From NCBI RefSeq assembly GCF_013282805.1, contig NZ_CP054038.1:3162001-3226000 (forward strand): a stretch of DNA of 64,000 bases. Direction: 5' to 3'. The translations under genes were made by a program, and so were the position numbers. The notes under the pieces are model-generated. The model ran no database searches. It saw only the letters and a list, made by a program, of their open reading frames with translations, and had not been told where the DNA came from. This document shows positions 16,120 to 24,808 of this stretch, piece by piece. The DNA comes from Microbacterium hominis (lineage in GTDB: Bacteria; Actinomycetota; Actinomycetes; Actinomycetales; Microbacteriaceae). The number at the start of each line of letters is the position of its first letter. Position 1 is the stretch's first letter.

Positions 16120-17706
16120 TCAGAGGGATGCGATGGCGGCGCGCTCGACGGCGAGGCCGGCGCGATAGCGGTCGAGGTAGGCGGCGAAGCCGGCGACGTC
16201 TGCCGGATCGGGGTGCGCGGTGTCGACCGCAGCGCCCGCGAAGACGCGTTCGTCGAGATAGTCCGCGAGAGCGGTCGACTCCGCGTGCGCGAGGTAGGCG
16301 GCGAGCACCGCGATGCCCCACGCGCCGCCCTCGGAGGCGGTCTCCCCCACCGCGACGGGTGCGTCGAGGGCGCCCGCGAGGAAGCGCTGCGCGACCCCGG
16401 CCGTACGGAACATCCCGCCGTGCGCGAGCATGCGGTCGATCCCGACGCCCTCGCCCGCCAGCACCCGCATGCCGAGCGCGAGCGTGCCGAAGACGCCGTA
16501 GAGCTGCGCGCGCATCGCGTTCGCGAGCGTGAAGGAGCTGTCGGGCGTGCGCACGAACAGGGGCCGCCCCTCGGCGGTGCCGGCGATCGGCTCCCCCGCG
16601 AGGTGGTTGTAGGCCAGCAGACCGCCGGCGTCGGCATCGCCCGCCAGCGCCTCGCGGAACAGCACGTCGAACACCGCGTCGGCGTCCATCGGCGCGCCGG
16701 CGGCGTCGGCGAAGCGCGTGAACATCCCGGCCCACGCGGCCAGCTCGCTCGCGCCATTGTTGCAGTGCACCATGGCGACCGGGTCGCCCGCCGGGGTCGT
16801 CACGAGATCGAGCTCGTGGTGCTGCTCGGACAGCGGATGCTCGAGTACGACCATCGCGAAGATGCTCGTGCCCGCGCTGACGTTCCCCGTGCGCGGGGCG
16901 ACGGCGCCGGTCGCGACCATGCCGGTTCCGGCGTCACCCTCGGGGGGACAGAACGGGATGCCGGCGCGCAGCGCCCCGCTCGGATCGAGCAGCGCCGCTC
17001 CGGCGTCGGTGAGGGTGCCGGCCGGCGCGCCGGCGGAGAGCACCTCGGGCAGCAGGTCGCGCAGCGGCGCGGTGAGGGCCGAGCCCTCGACGAGCTCGTC
17101 GTACTGCGCGAGCATCCGCTCGTCGTAGCCACCGGTCGCGGAGTCGATCGGGAACATCCCCGAGGCGTCACCCACGCCCAGCACGCGGCGCCCCGTGAGT
17201 CGCTCGTGCACGTAGCCGGCGAGCGTCGTGAACGACGCGATCCGCGACACGTGCGGCTCGTCGTCGAGCACCGCCTGGTGGAGATGGGCGATCGACCAGC
17301 GGAGCGGGATGTTCGTGCCGAACAGCTCGGAGAGGGTGGCCGCCGCCGGGCCGGTCGTGGTGTTGCGCCACGTGCGGAACGGCACGAGCAGCTCGCCGGC
17401 CGCATCGAAGGCGAGGTAGCCGTGCATCATCGCGGAGACGCCGATCGCCCCGGTCGTGGCCGGCGCGACGCCGTGGCGCGACACGGCGTCGGCGACGAGG
17501 TCGGCATACGCGGACTGGAGGCCGGACCAGACCGCGTCGAGCGGGTAGGTCCACATGCGGTCCTCGAAGGAGTTCTCCCAGTCGTGGCTGCCCACCGCGA
17601 GCACGATCGCCGGATCGTCGGCGTCGACCAGGCACGCCTTGATGCGGGTCGAGCCGAACTCGATGCCGAGCGCCGTGCGCCCCGCGGCGATCGCCTCAGC
17701 GCTCAT
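16120..17706 (-). CDS. araB: Ribulokinase (FGGY carbohydrate kinase)
   Basis: 528 residues. FGGY kinase fold: LGIEFGSTRIKACLVD at 13-28 (phosphate 1 motif), WENSFEDRMWTYPL near 43, MMHGYLAFD near 93, NVSAGTSIFAMVVLEHPL (phosphate 2) near 275, and GEGVGIDRMLAHGGMFRT (adenosine motif) near 415. It phosphorylates L-ribulose to L-ribulose 5-phosphate. It overlaps araD by 4 bp and is followed by araA after 67 bp, so the operon fixes the substrate assignment; alone it could be read as a xylulokinase-like FGGY kinase. Confidence 0.9.
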   Translation of the reverse strand: MSAEAIAAGRTALGIEFGSTRIKACLVDADDPAIVLAVGSHDWENSFEDRMWTYPLDAVWSGLQSAYADLVADAVSRHGVAPATTGAIGVSAMMHGYLAFDAAGELLVPFRTWRNTTTGPAAATLSELFGTNIPLRWSIAHLHQAVLDDEPHVSRIASFTTLAGYVHERLTGRRVLGVGDASGMFPIDSATGGYDERMLAQYDELVEGSALTAPLRDLLPEVLSAGAPAGTLTDAGAALLDPSGALRAGIPFCPPEGDAGTGMVATGAVAPRTGNVSAGTSIFAMVVLEHPLSEQHHELDLVTTPAGDPVAMVHCNNGASELAAWAGMFTRFADAAGAPMDADAVFDVLFREALAGDADAGGLLAYNHLAGEPIAGTAEGRPLFVRTPDSSFTLANAMRAQLYGVFGTLALGMRVLAGEGVGIDRMLAHGGMFRTAGVAQRFLAGALDAPVAVGETASEGGAWGIAVLAAYLAHAESTALADYLDERVFAGAAVDTAHPDPADVAGFAAYLDRYRAGLAVERAAIASL

Positions 17707-18428
17707 CGCGCCTCCTCCCCGTCGCGGCGGTCATCCGAGGTCTGCCCGTAGACGTTCTGGTACCGATTGAACAGCGCGTCGATGCGGTCCTGCGGGATCG
17801 GGATCAGCGGCCCGGCCTCGCGCGCGAGGTGCACCGTGCGGGCGGCGTCTTCGCACATGACCGCCGCCTTGACGGCATCCTTCGCACTCACGCCGATGGC
17901 GAAGGGGCCGTGGTTCTGCATGAGCACGGCCCGGCTGCGATGCCCGCGGAGCGTCTCGACGATGCCACGGCCGATCGAGTCGTCGCCGATGATCGCGAAC
18001 GGCCCGATGGGGATCGGGCCGCCGAACTCGTCGGCCATGCCGGTGATCACGCACGGGATCTCCTCGCCGCGCGCGGCCCACGCCACCGCGTAGGTCGAGT
18101 GGGTGTGCACGACGCCGCCGACCTCGGGCATGTTCCGGTAGACGTACGCGTGCGCGGCCGTGTCGCTCGAGGGGCTGCGATCGCTGCCGGGCGTGCCGGG
18201 GATCACGGCGCCGTCGAGATCGCACAGGATCATGTTCTCGGCAGCCAGATCGTCATAGCTCACGCCGCTCGGCTTGATCACGAACAGATCCGCACCCGGC
18301 ACGCGCCCCGACACGTTGCCGCCGGTCCACACCACGAGGCCGTATCGCACGAGCTCCCCGTGCAGGCGCGCGACCTCGGCGCGCACATCGGCGATGGATG
18401 CCTCGATCTCGGGGCTGAAGCTCGTCAC
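17703..18428 (-). CDS. araD: L-ribulose-5-phosphate 4-epimerase
   Basis: 241 residues, class II aldolase/epimerase fold. Visible motifs: LVVWTGGNVSGRVPG near 33, DLFVIKPSGVSYDDL near 50, VVHTHSTYAVAWAARG near 105 (HTH zinc ligands) and AVLMQNHGPFAIG near 165 (third His). It converts L-ribulose 5-phosphate to D-xylulose 5-phosphate, the last step of arabinose catabolism. First gene of the operon; a palindromic operator lies 56 bp upstream. Confidence 0.95.
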   Translation of the reverse strand: MTSFSPEIEASIADVRAEVARLHGELVRYGLVVWTGGNVSGRVPGADLFVIKPSGVSYDDLAAENMILCDLDGAVIPGTPGSDRSPSSDTAAHAYVYRNMPEVGGVVHTHSTYAVAWAARGEEIPCVITGMADEFGGPIPIGPFAIIGDDSIGRGIVETLRGHRSRAVLMQNHGPFAIGVSAKDAVKAAVMCEDAARTVHLAREAGPLIPIPQDRIDALFNRYQNVYGQTSDDRRDGEEAR

Positions 18429-18483
18429 GGGGTCCTCCGTCGGTCTCGTGGATGCCGCGCGCTGCCGCGCGCTCGAGGATTGA

Positions 18484-18497
18484 TGTTACCGGTAACA
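18484..18497. promoter_or_regulatory. LacI-type operator of araDBA
   Basis: Perfect 14-bp palindrome TGTTACCGGTAACA, 56 bp upstream of araD, with the central CG usual for LacI-family sites. Related sites precede the sugar importer. Most likely bound by the LacI protein encoded at 18775-19761. Confidence 0.75.
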
Positions 18498-18510
18498 CGC
18501 GCTTCGCGCA

Positions 18511-18702
18511 CCCCACGATCGCGGCACCTTCCGGCATCCGCGCCACTTCACCGCACCCCACCCACGACCGCGGCACCTTCCGGCATCCGCGCCACTTCAC
18601 CGCACCCCCACCCCACGACCGCGGCACCTTCCGGCATCCGCGCCACTTCACCGCACCCCCACCCCACGACCGCGGCACCTTCCGGCATCCGCGCCACCGA
18701 TC
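18511..18702. repeat. Four tandem repeats of about 50 bp upstream of araD
   Basis: CCTTCCGGCATCCGCGCCAC recurs at 18527, 18576, 18627 and 18678 (periods 49, 51, 51). Units also share GCGGCA before and TTCACCGCACC after this core. It fills most of the gap between the ara promoter and the LacI gene. Reading frames through it are repeats without protein character. Confidence 0.85.
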
Positions 18703-18774
18703 AGTGCAGCGGATGCCGCATCCTGCCGCAGACGGGTGACCGAGCGCCGCGGCGCGGCCCGGGGCCGCGGCACC

Positions 18775-19761
18775 TCAGCGCGGCGCGGCCGTCGAGGCCC
18801 GCACGCGCAGCGCGGGAGCCGCGGGCGCGACGGAGTCGCCGCTCAGCACGGCGGCGACCACGCGGCGCGCCTCGCCGTCGAGATCGAGACCGACCGTCGT
18901 GAGCGCGGGCGTATAGAACGCCGCGTCGGGGGTGTCGTCGAATCCGGTGACGCTCACGTCGCGCGCGACCGACACCCCTGCCGCGCGCAGGCCCGCAGTG
19001 AGGCCGAGCGCCATCTGGTCGTTGGCGACCGCGACCGCGGTCGGCCCCTCGGGCGACGAGATCGCGGCCGCGACGTCGGCGGCGAGCGCGGCACCGGCTG
19101 CGGCCGTCCAGTCGCCGCTCCACCGCGGCCCCGGCATGACTCCGGCCGCCTCGAGCGCCCGATCGACGCCCGCGTCACGTGCGACCGCTTCGATCCAGTC
19201 GGCCGGGCCGGCGATGCGCGCGATGCGCCGATGCCCGAGGGCGAGCAGGTGCTCGACGGCGAGGGCCGCCCCCTCGGCCTGGCACGCAGCGCCCTCTCCC
19301 GCGTGCAGGGCCGCCAGCGGCACGTCCGGGTGGGCGGCCGCGAGCGCAGACAGGCTCCCGGCGTGCGGCGCGATCACGATGAGGCCGTCCACGCCCTGCG
19401 TGAGGAGCCGCCGGGCTGCGGCATCCACCGATACGGCGTCTCCGGCGTCGGCGTAGGCGGTCGCCGTCCAGCGCCCGGCCTCGCGCGCGGCCGCGTCGAC
19501 GGCCGCGATGCCTGCGGAGGGTCCGTACAGCGTGGCGTCCGAGGCGATCACGCCGAGGGTCCGCGTCGTGCGCGTGCCGAGTGCGCGGGCCGCGTTGTTG
19601 ACGCGGTAGTCGAGGGCGGCCATCGCTGCGCGCACCCGCTCCCGCGTCTCCGGGCGGATGTTCGGGTGATCGTTGATCACACGCGAGACCGTCTGCGTCG
19701 ACACGCCTGCCAGGCGCGCCACCTCGCGCACGCCGACCCGTCGGGGCTCCGCCTCGCTCAT
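18775..19761 (-). CDS. LacI-family repressor, likely arabinose regulator
   Basis: 328 residues. N-terminal helix-turn-helix VREVARLAGVSTQTVSRVIN at 11-30 and hinge NNAARALGTRTTRTLGV, then a periplasmic-binding-protein-like sensor domain (GVDGLIVIAPHAG, VTGFDDTPDAAFYTPALTTV). The gene follows the araDBA promoter region on the same strand and is divergent from the sugar importer. The palindromes at 18484 and 19914-19959 are its likely targets, which would make an arabinose or arabinofuranoside the inducer. Confidence 0.85.
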   Translation of the reverse strand: MSEAEPRRVGVREVARLAGVSTQTVSRVINDHPNIRPETRERVRAAMAALDYRVNNAARALGTRTTRTLGVIASDATLYGPSAGIAAVDAAAREAGRWTATAYADAGDAVSVDAAARRLLTQGVDGLIVIAPHAGSLSALAAAHPDVPLAALHAGEGAACQAEGAALAVEHLLALGHRRIARIAGPADWIEAVARDAGVDRALEAAGVMPGPRWSGDWTAAAGAALAADVAAAISSPEGPTAVAVANDQMALGLTAGLRAAGVSVARDVSVTGFDDTPDAAFYTPALTTVGLDLDGEARRVVAAVLSGDSVAPAAPALRVRASTAAPR

Positions 19762-19913
19762 GGCCCTCAGGCTAGTGCGCCGCGCGGCGCCGGATGCGCA
19801 CCACGGCACGACGCCGGCGCACCTCGAGGCGGAATGTGATCCCTCACTTTCGGCGACCGCGCGGCATTCACGCCCGTGTCCTCAACGCCTGACATCCCGG
19901 CGTGTTATCGAAC

Positions 19914-19959
19914 TGTTACCGCTCACATCCTGGCGCAAGGAGAAATGTTAGGGCTAACA
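19914..19959. promoter_or_regulatory. Two LacI-type operators before the sugar importer
   Basis: TGTTAGGGCTAACA at 19946-19959 has perfect 6-bp arms; TGTTACCGCTCACA at 19914-19927 matches the araD operator at 12 of 14 positions. They lie 87 and 119 bp upstream of the binding-protein GTG, centres 32 bp apart. The remaining 19762-20045 region shows nothing else clear. Confidence 0.65.
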
Positions 19960-20045
19960 TCTGGGGTGTCCGGGCGGCATCGACGCCGTCCCGCGCATCA
20001 CAGACTCCGGCGCTGAAGCCGGACCCGAACGAGGAGGTTGTGGGA

Positions 20046-21029
20046 GTGAAGCACAAGATTCTTGGTGGCATCGCACTGCTGGGAGCGATGGCACTGGCAG
20101 CGACAGGCTGCTCCAGCTCGAGCGGCGGCAGCGCCGACGGCAGCAGCGACGGCGAGATGATCACGGTCGGCTTCGCGCAGACCGGCTCGGAGTCGGGGTG
20201 GCGCAGCGCCAACACCGAATCGATGAAGGAGGCCTTCTCCGAGGAGAACGGGTTCGAGCTCATCTTCAACGCCGCCGACAACGACGCGGCCGCGCAGATC
20301 TCCGCGGTCCGCGACTTCATCAGCCGCGGCGTCGACGCGATCGTCATCGCGCCCATCGTCGAGGACGGATGGGACGACGTGCTCCAGGAAGCGAAGGATG
20401 CCGGCATCCCCGTCGTCCTCGAAGACCGCACCGTCAGCGCCTCCGACGACCTCTTCGCCAGCTGGGTCGGCCTCGACTTCAAGAAGGAAGGCGTGATGGC
20501 GGGCGAATGGGCCGCCGAGACCTTCGGCGACACCCCGACGAAGATGGTGGTGCTCGAGGGCACGACCGGCTCCGCGCCGGCGAACGACCGCGCCGAGGGC
20601 TTCGCCGAGGCCATCGAGGGAACCGGCATCGAGACCATCGACTCGCAGACCGGGGAATTCACCCGCGACGGCGGCAAGACCGTCATGGAGGGCTTCCTCC
20701 AGAAGTACGGCGTCGACGGCATCGACCTGCTGTACGCCCACAACGACGACATGGCGCTCGGTGCGATCGAGGCCATCGAGGCGGCCGGCGGCGTGCCCGG
20801 CGAGGACATCCAGATCGTCTCGATCGACGCCGTCAAGGACGGGATGCAGGCCCTCGTCGACGGCAAGATCAACTACATCGTGGAGTGCAACCCGCTGCTG
20901 GGCGAGCTCGCGGCGGGGCTGGTCACCGACGTGCTGGCCGGCGAAGAGGTCGAGAAGGAGGTCTTCGTCGAGGACCAGGTGTTCGACCGCGAGGCCGCCG
21001 AAGCCGTCATCGACTCGCGCCCGTACTGA
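20046..21029 (+). CDS. ytfQ: Sugar ABC transporter substrate-binding lipoprotein (YtfQ type)
   Basis: 327 residues from a GTG at 20046, 8 nt after AGGAGG. Signal peptide MKHKILGGIALLGAMALAAT ends in a lipobox with Cys22. The mature part resembles galactofuranose-binding YtfQ: VGFAQTGSESGWRSANT near 40, GVDAIVIAPIVEDGWDDVL near 100, IPVVLEDRTV, AHNDDMALGAIEAIEAAG near 235. It captures a furanose or pentose outside the membrane. Proximity and shared operators with araDBA favour arabinose or an arabinofuranoside as ligand; galactofuranose is the alternative. First gene of the importer operon. Confidence 0.85.
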   Translation: MKHKILGGIALLGAMALAATGCSSSSGGSADGSSDGEMITVGFAQTGSESGWRSANTESMKEAFSEENGFELIFNAADNDAAAQISAVRDFISRGVDAIVIAPIVEDGWDDVLQEAKDAGIPVVLEDRTVSASDDLFASWVGLDFKKEGVMAGEWAAETFGDTPTKMVVLEGTTGSAPANDRAEGFAEAIEGTGIETIDSQTGEFTRDGGKTVMEGFLQKYGVDGIDLLYAHNDDMALGAIEAIEAAGGVPGEDIQIVSIDAVKDGMQALVDGKINYIVECNPLLGELAAGLVTDVLAGEEVEKEVFVEDQVFDREAAEAVIDSRPY

Positions 21030-21132
21030 GTGGACCGGGTTCGCCGGGGGCCGTCGTCGGCCCCCGGCGAACCCCGCGCCCAGCCCGGCGCACTCGCGCC
21101 GCGCCCTGCGAACCCGACACGAAAGCGAATCC

Positions 21133-22673
21133 ATGACCGTCGCCTCCGACACCGCCGCCGACGCCGTCGTCGCGCTGCGCGGGATCACCATCCGCTTCCC
21201 CGGCGTGCTCGCGCTGGACGGCGTCGACTTCTTCCTGCGCCCCGGCGAGATCCACTCGCTCATGGGCGAGAACGGCGCCGGCAAATCCACGCTCATCAAG
21301 GCGCTCACCGGCGTCTACCCCGTCGATGCCGGCACGATCTCGGTCGGCGGCGTCGACCGCGTGTTCGGCGGCACCGCCGATGCTCAGGATGCCGGGATCT
21401 CGACCGTCTACCAGGAGGTCAACCTCTGCCCGAACCTGTCGGTCGGCGAGAACGTCATGCTCGGCCACGAGCCGCGCCGACGCGGTCGCATCGACTGGGC
21501 GGCCGCCCACCGGCTCGCCGCGGGTCATCTCGCGAGCCTCGGCCTGCACATCGACACCCGGTCCACCCTGGCGAGCCACTCCCTGGCCATCCAGCAGCTC
21601 ATCGCGATCAGCCGGGCGATGGTGCTCGAAGCGAAGGTCCTGATCCTCGACGAGCCCACCTCCAGCCTCGATCGCGGCGAGGTGGAGCAGCTGTTCGCCG
21701 TCATGCGGAGCCTGCGCGATCAGGGAGTGGCGATCCTGTTCGTCAGCCATTTCCTGGATCAGGTCTACGAGGTCTCCGACCGCATCACGGTGCTGCGCAA
21801 CGGGCGGCTGGTCGGCGAGTACGCCGTGCACGAGCTTCCCCGCGATCGCCTGGTGAGCCGGATGATCGGCCGCGAGCTCGACGAGCTCACGGCCCTCTCG
21901 CAGTCGGCGGGGCGCCCGATCGACCGGTCGGGCACCCCGGTGCTGCGCGCTGCGGGCATCGGGCGCCGGGGGTCCTCGCGGCCGCCGACCTCGACGTCCA
22001 CCCGGGCGAGGTCGTGGGCCTGGCCGGTCTCCTCGGCTCGGGGCGCACCGAGCTGGTCCGCCTCCTGGCGGGCGCCGATCGCGCAGACGAGGGCGTGGTC
22101 GAGGTGCACGGGGAGGTGACCCGCATGACCTCGCCGCGCCACGCGATCGACCGCCGCATCGCCTATTCGTCCGAGGACCGACGGGGCGAGGGCATCGTCG
22201 CCGACCTGACGGTGGCCGAGAACATCGTGCTCGGCCTCCAGGCGAAACGCGGATGGATGCGACCCCTGCGCAAGCCCGAGAAGGATCAGCTCGTCTCCGA
22301 GTACATGACGGCGCTCGGCGTGCGCCCCGCCGATCCGGAGGCGCTCGTGCGGAACCTCTCCGGCGGCAACCAGCAGAAGGTGCTGCTCGCGCGGTGGCTG
22401 GCGACCGCGCCCGAGCTTCTCATCCTCGACGAACCCACGCGCGGCATCGATGTCGGCGCCAAGGCCGACATCCAGCGGAAGGTCGCCGAGCTCGCCGCAG
22501 GCGGACTGTCTGTCATCTTCATCTCATCGGAGCTCGAAGAGGTGCTTCGATTGGCTCAGCGCATCTCCGTCATGCGCGACCGCCGCAAGATCGGCGAACT
22601 CGACTCCGCCCAGGTCGACGTCGACCGCCTCATCGACTACATCGCCAACGAAGGCGAGAGGAGCACACCGTGA
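21133..22673 (+). pseudogene. ytfR: Sugar ABC transporter ATP-binding protein (YtfR type), frameshifted
   Basis: Two-ABC-domain ATPase of about 513 residues if repaired. Frame 1 from the ATG at 21133 gives domain 1 with GENGAGKST, VYQEVNLCPNLSVGEN and LILDEPTSSLD, then turns into nonsense after LRAAGIGRRG and stops at 22119. Domain 2 continues in another frame (GLAGLLGSGRTE, EDRRGEGIVADLTVAENI, LSGGNQQKVLLAR, LLILDEPTRGIDVGAK) to the TGA at 22673. Adding one G to the run at 21968-21972 restores a single frame that matches the intact paralogue at 24809. It could be a real mutation or a homopolymer consensus error. The next gene overlaps its stop by 4 bp. Confidence 0.85.
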
Positions 22674-23743
22674 AGAAGATCGCGACGCACCGGCTGTTCT
22701 GGCCGGTCCTCGCCCTGCTCACGCTCATCGCGATCAACACCGCGGCCCGGCCGCAGTTCATCTCGATCACCGTGCGCGACGGGCAGCTGTACGGGCCGCT
22801 CATCGACATCCTGCGCAACAGCGCACCCCTCATGCTCGTCGCGCTCGGGATGACGGTGGTGATCGCCACCCGCGGGATCGACCTGTCGGTCGGCGCGATC
22901 ATGGCCGTCTCGGGCGCCGTCGCCCTGACCGTGATCGACACCTCCGGCTCACCGGGCGCGCTCGGCACCGTCTTCGTGGCGCTGCTCGTCGCGCTCCTGG
23001 TGGCCCTCGTGCTCGGCGCGTGGAACGGGTTCCTGGTGTCGGTGCTCGGCATCCAGCCCATCATCGCGACCCTCGTGCTGATGCTCGCCGGGCGCGGGGT
23101 GGCGCTGCTCATCACCGACGGCTTCATCACGACGGTGACCAGCGCGCCCTACAAGTTCATCGCCACGGGGTACGTTCTCGGCCTTCCCTTCGCGCTCTTC
23201 ATCTCCGCCGCAGCGGTGGCGGTCATCGCCCTCGTCGAGCGGCGCACGGCGCTGGGCATGCTCACCGAGGCGGTCGGCATCAACCCGGCCGCCAGCCGCC
23301 TCGCCGGCGTGCGAGCTCGCGGCATCGTGTTCGGCGCCTACGCGGCCAGCGGCCTGTTCGCCGGCATGGCGGGGGTGCTCTACAGCTCGAACATCATGGC
23401 GGCCGACGCGAACGCCACGGGGCTGTACATCGAGCTGTACGCGATCCTCGCCGTCGTGCTCGGAGGGACCTCGCTGATGGGCGGCAAGTTCACGATCGCG
23501 GGCACCGTGGTCGGCGTCTTCACCATCCAGACGCTCGAGTCGACCATCCTCTTCCTCGGCGTTCCGTCGGCGCAGGCGCCGGTCTTCTTCGCCGTCGTGG
23601 TCATCATCGTGGTGCTCGTGCAGTCCCCGCGGCTGCACCGGCTGGTGCGCGGCGCGTTCGCGCGGCGGGCTCAGCGACATGACGACGATGGCCCCGGCAC
23701 TCCCGCACCGCAGAACCCGATCCCCGTGGAGGTGGCATCGTGA
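22670..23743 (+). CDS. ytfT: Sugar ABC transporter permease (YtfT type)
   Basis: 357 residues from the GTG at 22670, overlapping the ATPase stop. About nine hydrophobic segments; the RbsC/BPD_transp_2 signature TRGIDLSVGAIMAVSGAVAL lies near 62-81, and the EAA-like GGTSLMGGKFTIAGTVVG near 265. Inner-membrane half of the channel; pairs with the following permease. It overlaps the next gene by 4 bp. Confidence 0.9.
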   Translation: MKKIATHRLFWPVLALLTLIAINTAARPQFISITVRDGQLYGPLIDILRNSAPLMLVALGMTVVIATRGIDLSVGAIMAVSGAVALTVIDTSGSPGALGTVFVALLVALLVALVLGAWNGFLVSVLGIQPIIATLVLMLAGRGVALLITDGFITTVTSAPYKFIATGYVLGLPFALFISAAAVAVIALVERRTALGMLTEAVGINPAASRLAGVRARGIVFGAYAASGLFAGMAGVLYSSNIMAADANATGLYIELYAILAVVLGGTSLMGGKFTIAGTVVGVFTIQTLESTILFLGVPSAQAPVFFAVVVIIVVLVQSPRLHRLVRGAFARRAQRHDDDGPGTPAPQNPIPVEVAS

Positions 23744-24759
23744 CCACGGACGTGCAGACGTCGACTCCCCGCCCCGCGCTGCGGGAGCGGTATGCCACCT
23801 TCATGAGCCGGCACTCGGCGCTCATGCCCACCTTCGCGGCGATCGCGATCCTGGTGGTCCTGCTCGTGGGCGCCCAGCTCGCCTTCGGCAACTTCCTCTC
23901 GCCGCGCAACATGTCGGCGCTGCTGTTGAACAACGCCTACCTGGTGATCCTCGCTGTCGGACTCACGTTCGTGATCCTCACCGGCGGCATCGACCTCTCG
24001 GTGGGGTCGGTCATGGCGTTCACCGGCATCCTGTGCGCGAAGCTGCTCGGCGACGGAATGCCGGCCCTGGTCGCCGTGCCCGCGATGCTGCTCGGCGGAG
24101 CGCTGATCGGGCTCCTCATCGGGGTGCTGGTGCAGTACTTCGACGTGCAACCGTTCATCGCGTCGCTCGCCGGCCTGTTCCTCGCGCGCGGACTCGCGTT
24201 CGTCGTGAGCCTCTCCTCGATCCGCGTCGAGGACCCGGCCGTGCTGTGGCTGCAGCGCACGCGGTTCACCGTCGGCGACTGGTACATCACGCCCACCGGC
24301 ATCCTCGCGCTCCTCGTCGTCGCCGTCGGGGTGTACATCACCCAGTGGACGCGCTTCGGGCGCACCATCTACGCGATCGGCGGCAACGAGCAGTCGGCGC
24401 GCCTCATGGGCCTTCCGGTGGCGCGCACCAAGGTGCTCGTCTACGTGGTCTGCGGGCTCTGCAGCGCCCTGGCAGGACTGGTCCTCACCGCCTTCTCCGG
24501 TGCCGGCTACCCGCTGAACGGCGTGGGAACCGAGCTCGACGCCATCGCCGCCGTGGTGATCGGCGGCACGATCCTCACCGGCGGCTCCGGGTATGTGCTG
24601 GGCTCGCTCATCGGCGTGCTGGTCTACGGCGTGATCAAGACGATCATCGCCTTCGAGGGTGCGGAGCCTTCGTGGACGCGCATCATCATCGGCGGTCTCC
24701 TGCTGGTCTTCATCGTCGTCCAGCGGGTGATCGTGGCGCGCTCCGATCGCCGACGCTAG
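23740..24759 (+). CDS. yjfF: Sugar ABC transporter permease (YjfF type)
   Basis: 339 residues from a GTG at 23740. Membrane protein with TGGIDLSVGSVMAFTGIL near 80, GNEQSARLMGLPVARTK near 213 (coupling-loop region) and GGTILTGGSGYVLGSLIG near 275. Two different permeases (YtfT plus YjfF) are the hallmark of the YtfQRT-YjfF furanose importer, unlike Ara/Rbs systems with one permease gene. Heterodimer partner of the preceding permease. Confidence 0.9.
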   Translation: MTTDVQTSTPRPALRERYATFMSRHSALMPTFAAIAILVVLLVGAQLAFGNFLSPRNMSALLLNNAYLVILAVGLTFVILTGGIDLSVGSVMAFTGILCAKLLGDGMPALVAVPAMLLGGALIGLLIGVLVQYFDVQPFIASLAGLFLARGLAFVVSLSSIRVEDPAVLWLQRTRFTVGDWYITPTGILALLVVAVGVYITQWTRFGRTIYAIGGNEQSARLMGLPVARTKVLVYVVCGLCSALAGLVLTAFSGAGYPLNGVGTELDAIAAVVIGGTILTGGSGYVLGSLIGVLVYGVIKTIIAFEGAEPSWTRIIIGGLLLVFIVVQRVIVARSDRRR

Positions 24760-24808
24760 GCGGCCAGCCGTGAACGGCCGCGCTCGTCCCTCACGCGATA
24801 ATGGCGGG

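Noticed and set aside
18253..18678. Minus-strand frame reading through the tandem repeats (PRSWGGGAVKWRGC units)
   Set aside because: It is a by-product of the DNA repeat, changes with frame, and overlaps araD in another frame.
18511..18702. Possible CRISPR array
   Set aside because: The units are tandem with no unique spacers of constant length, the copies differ at the edges, and no cas genes are near.
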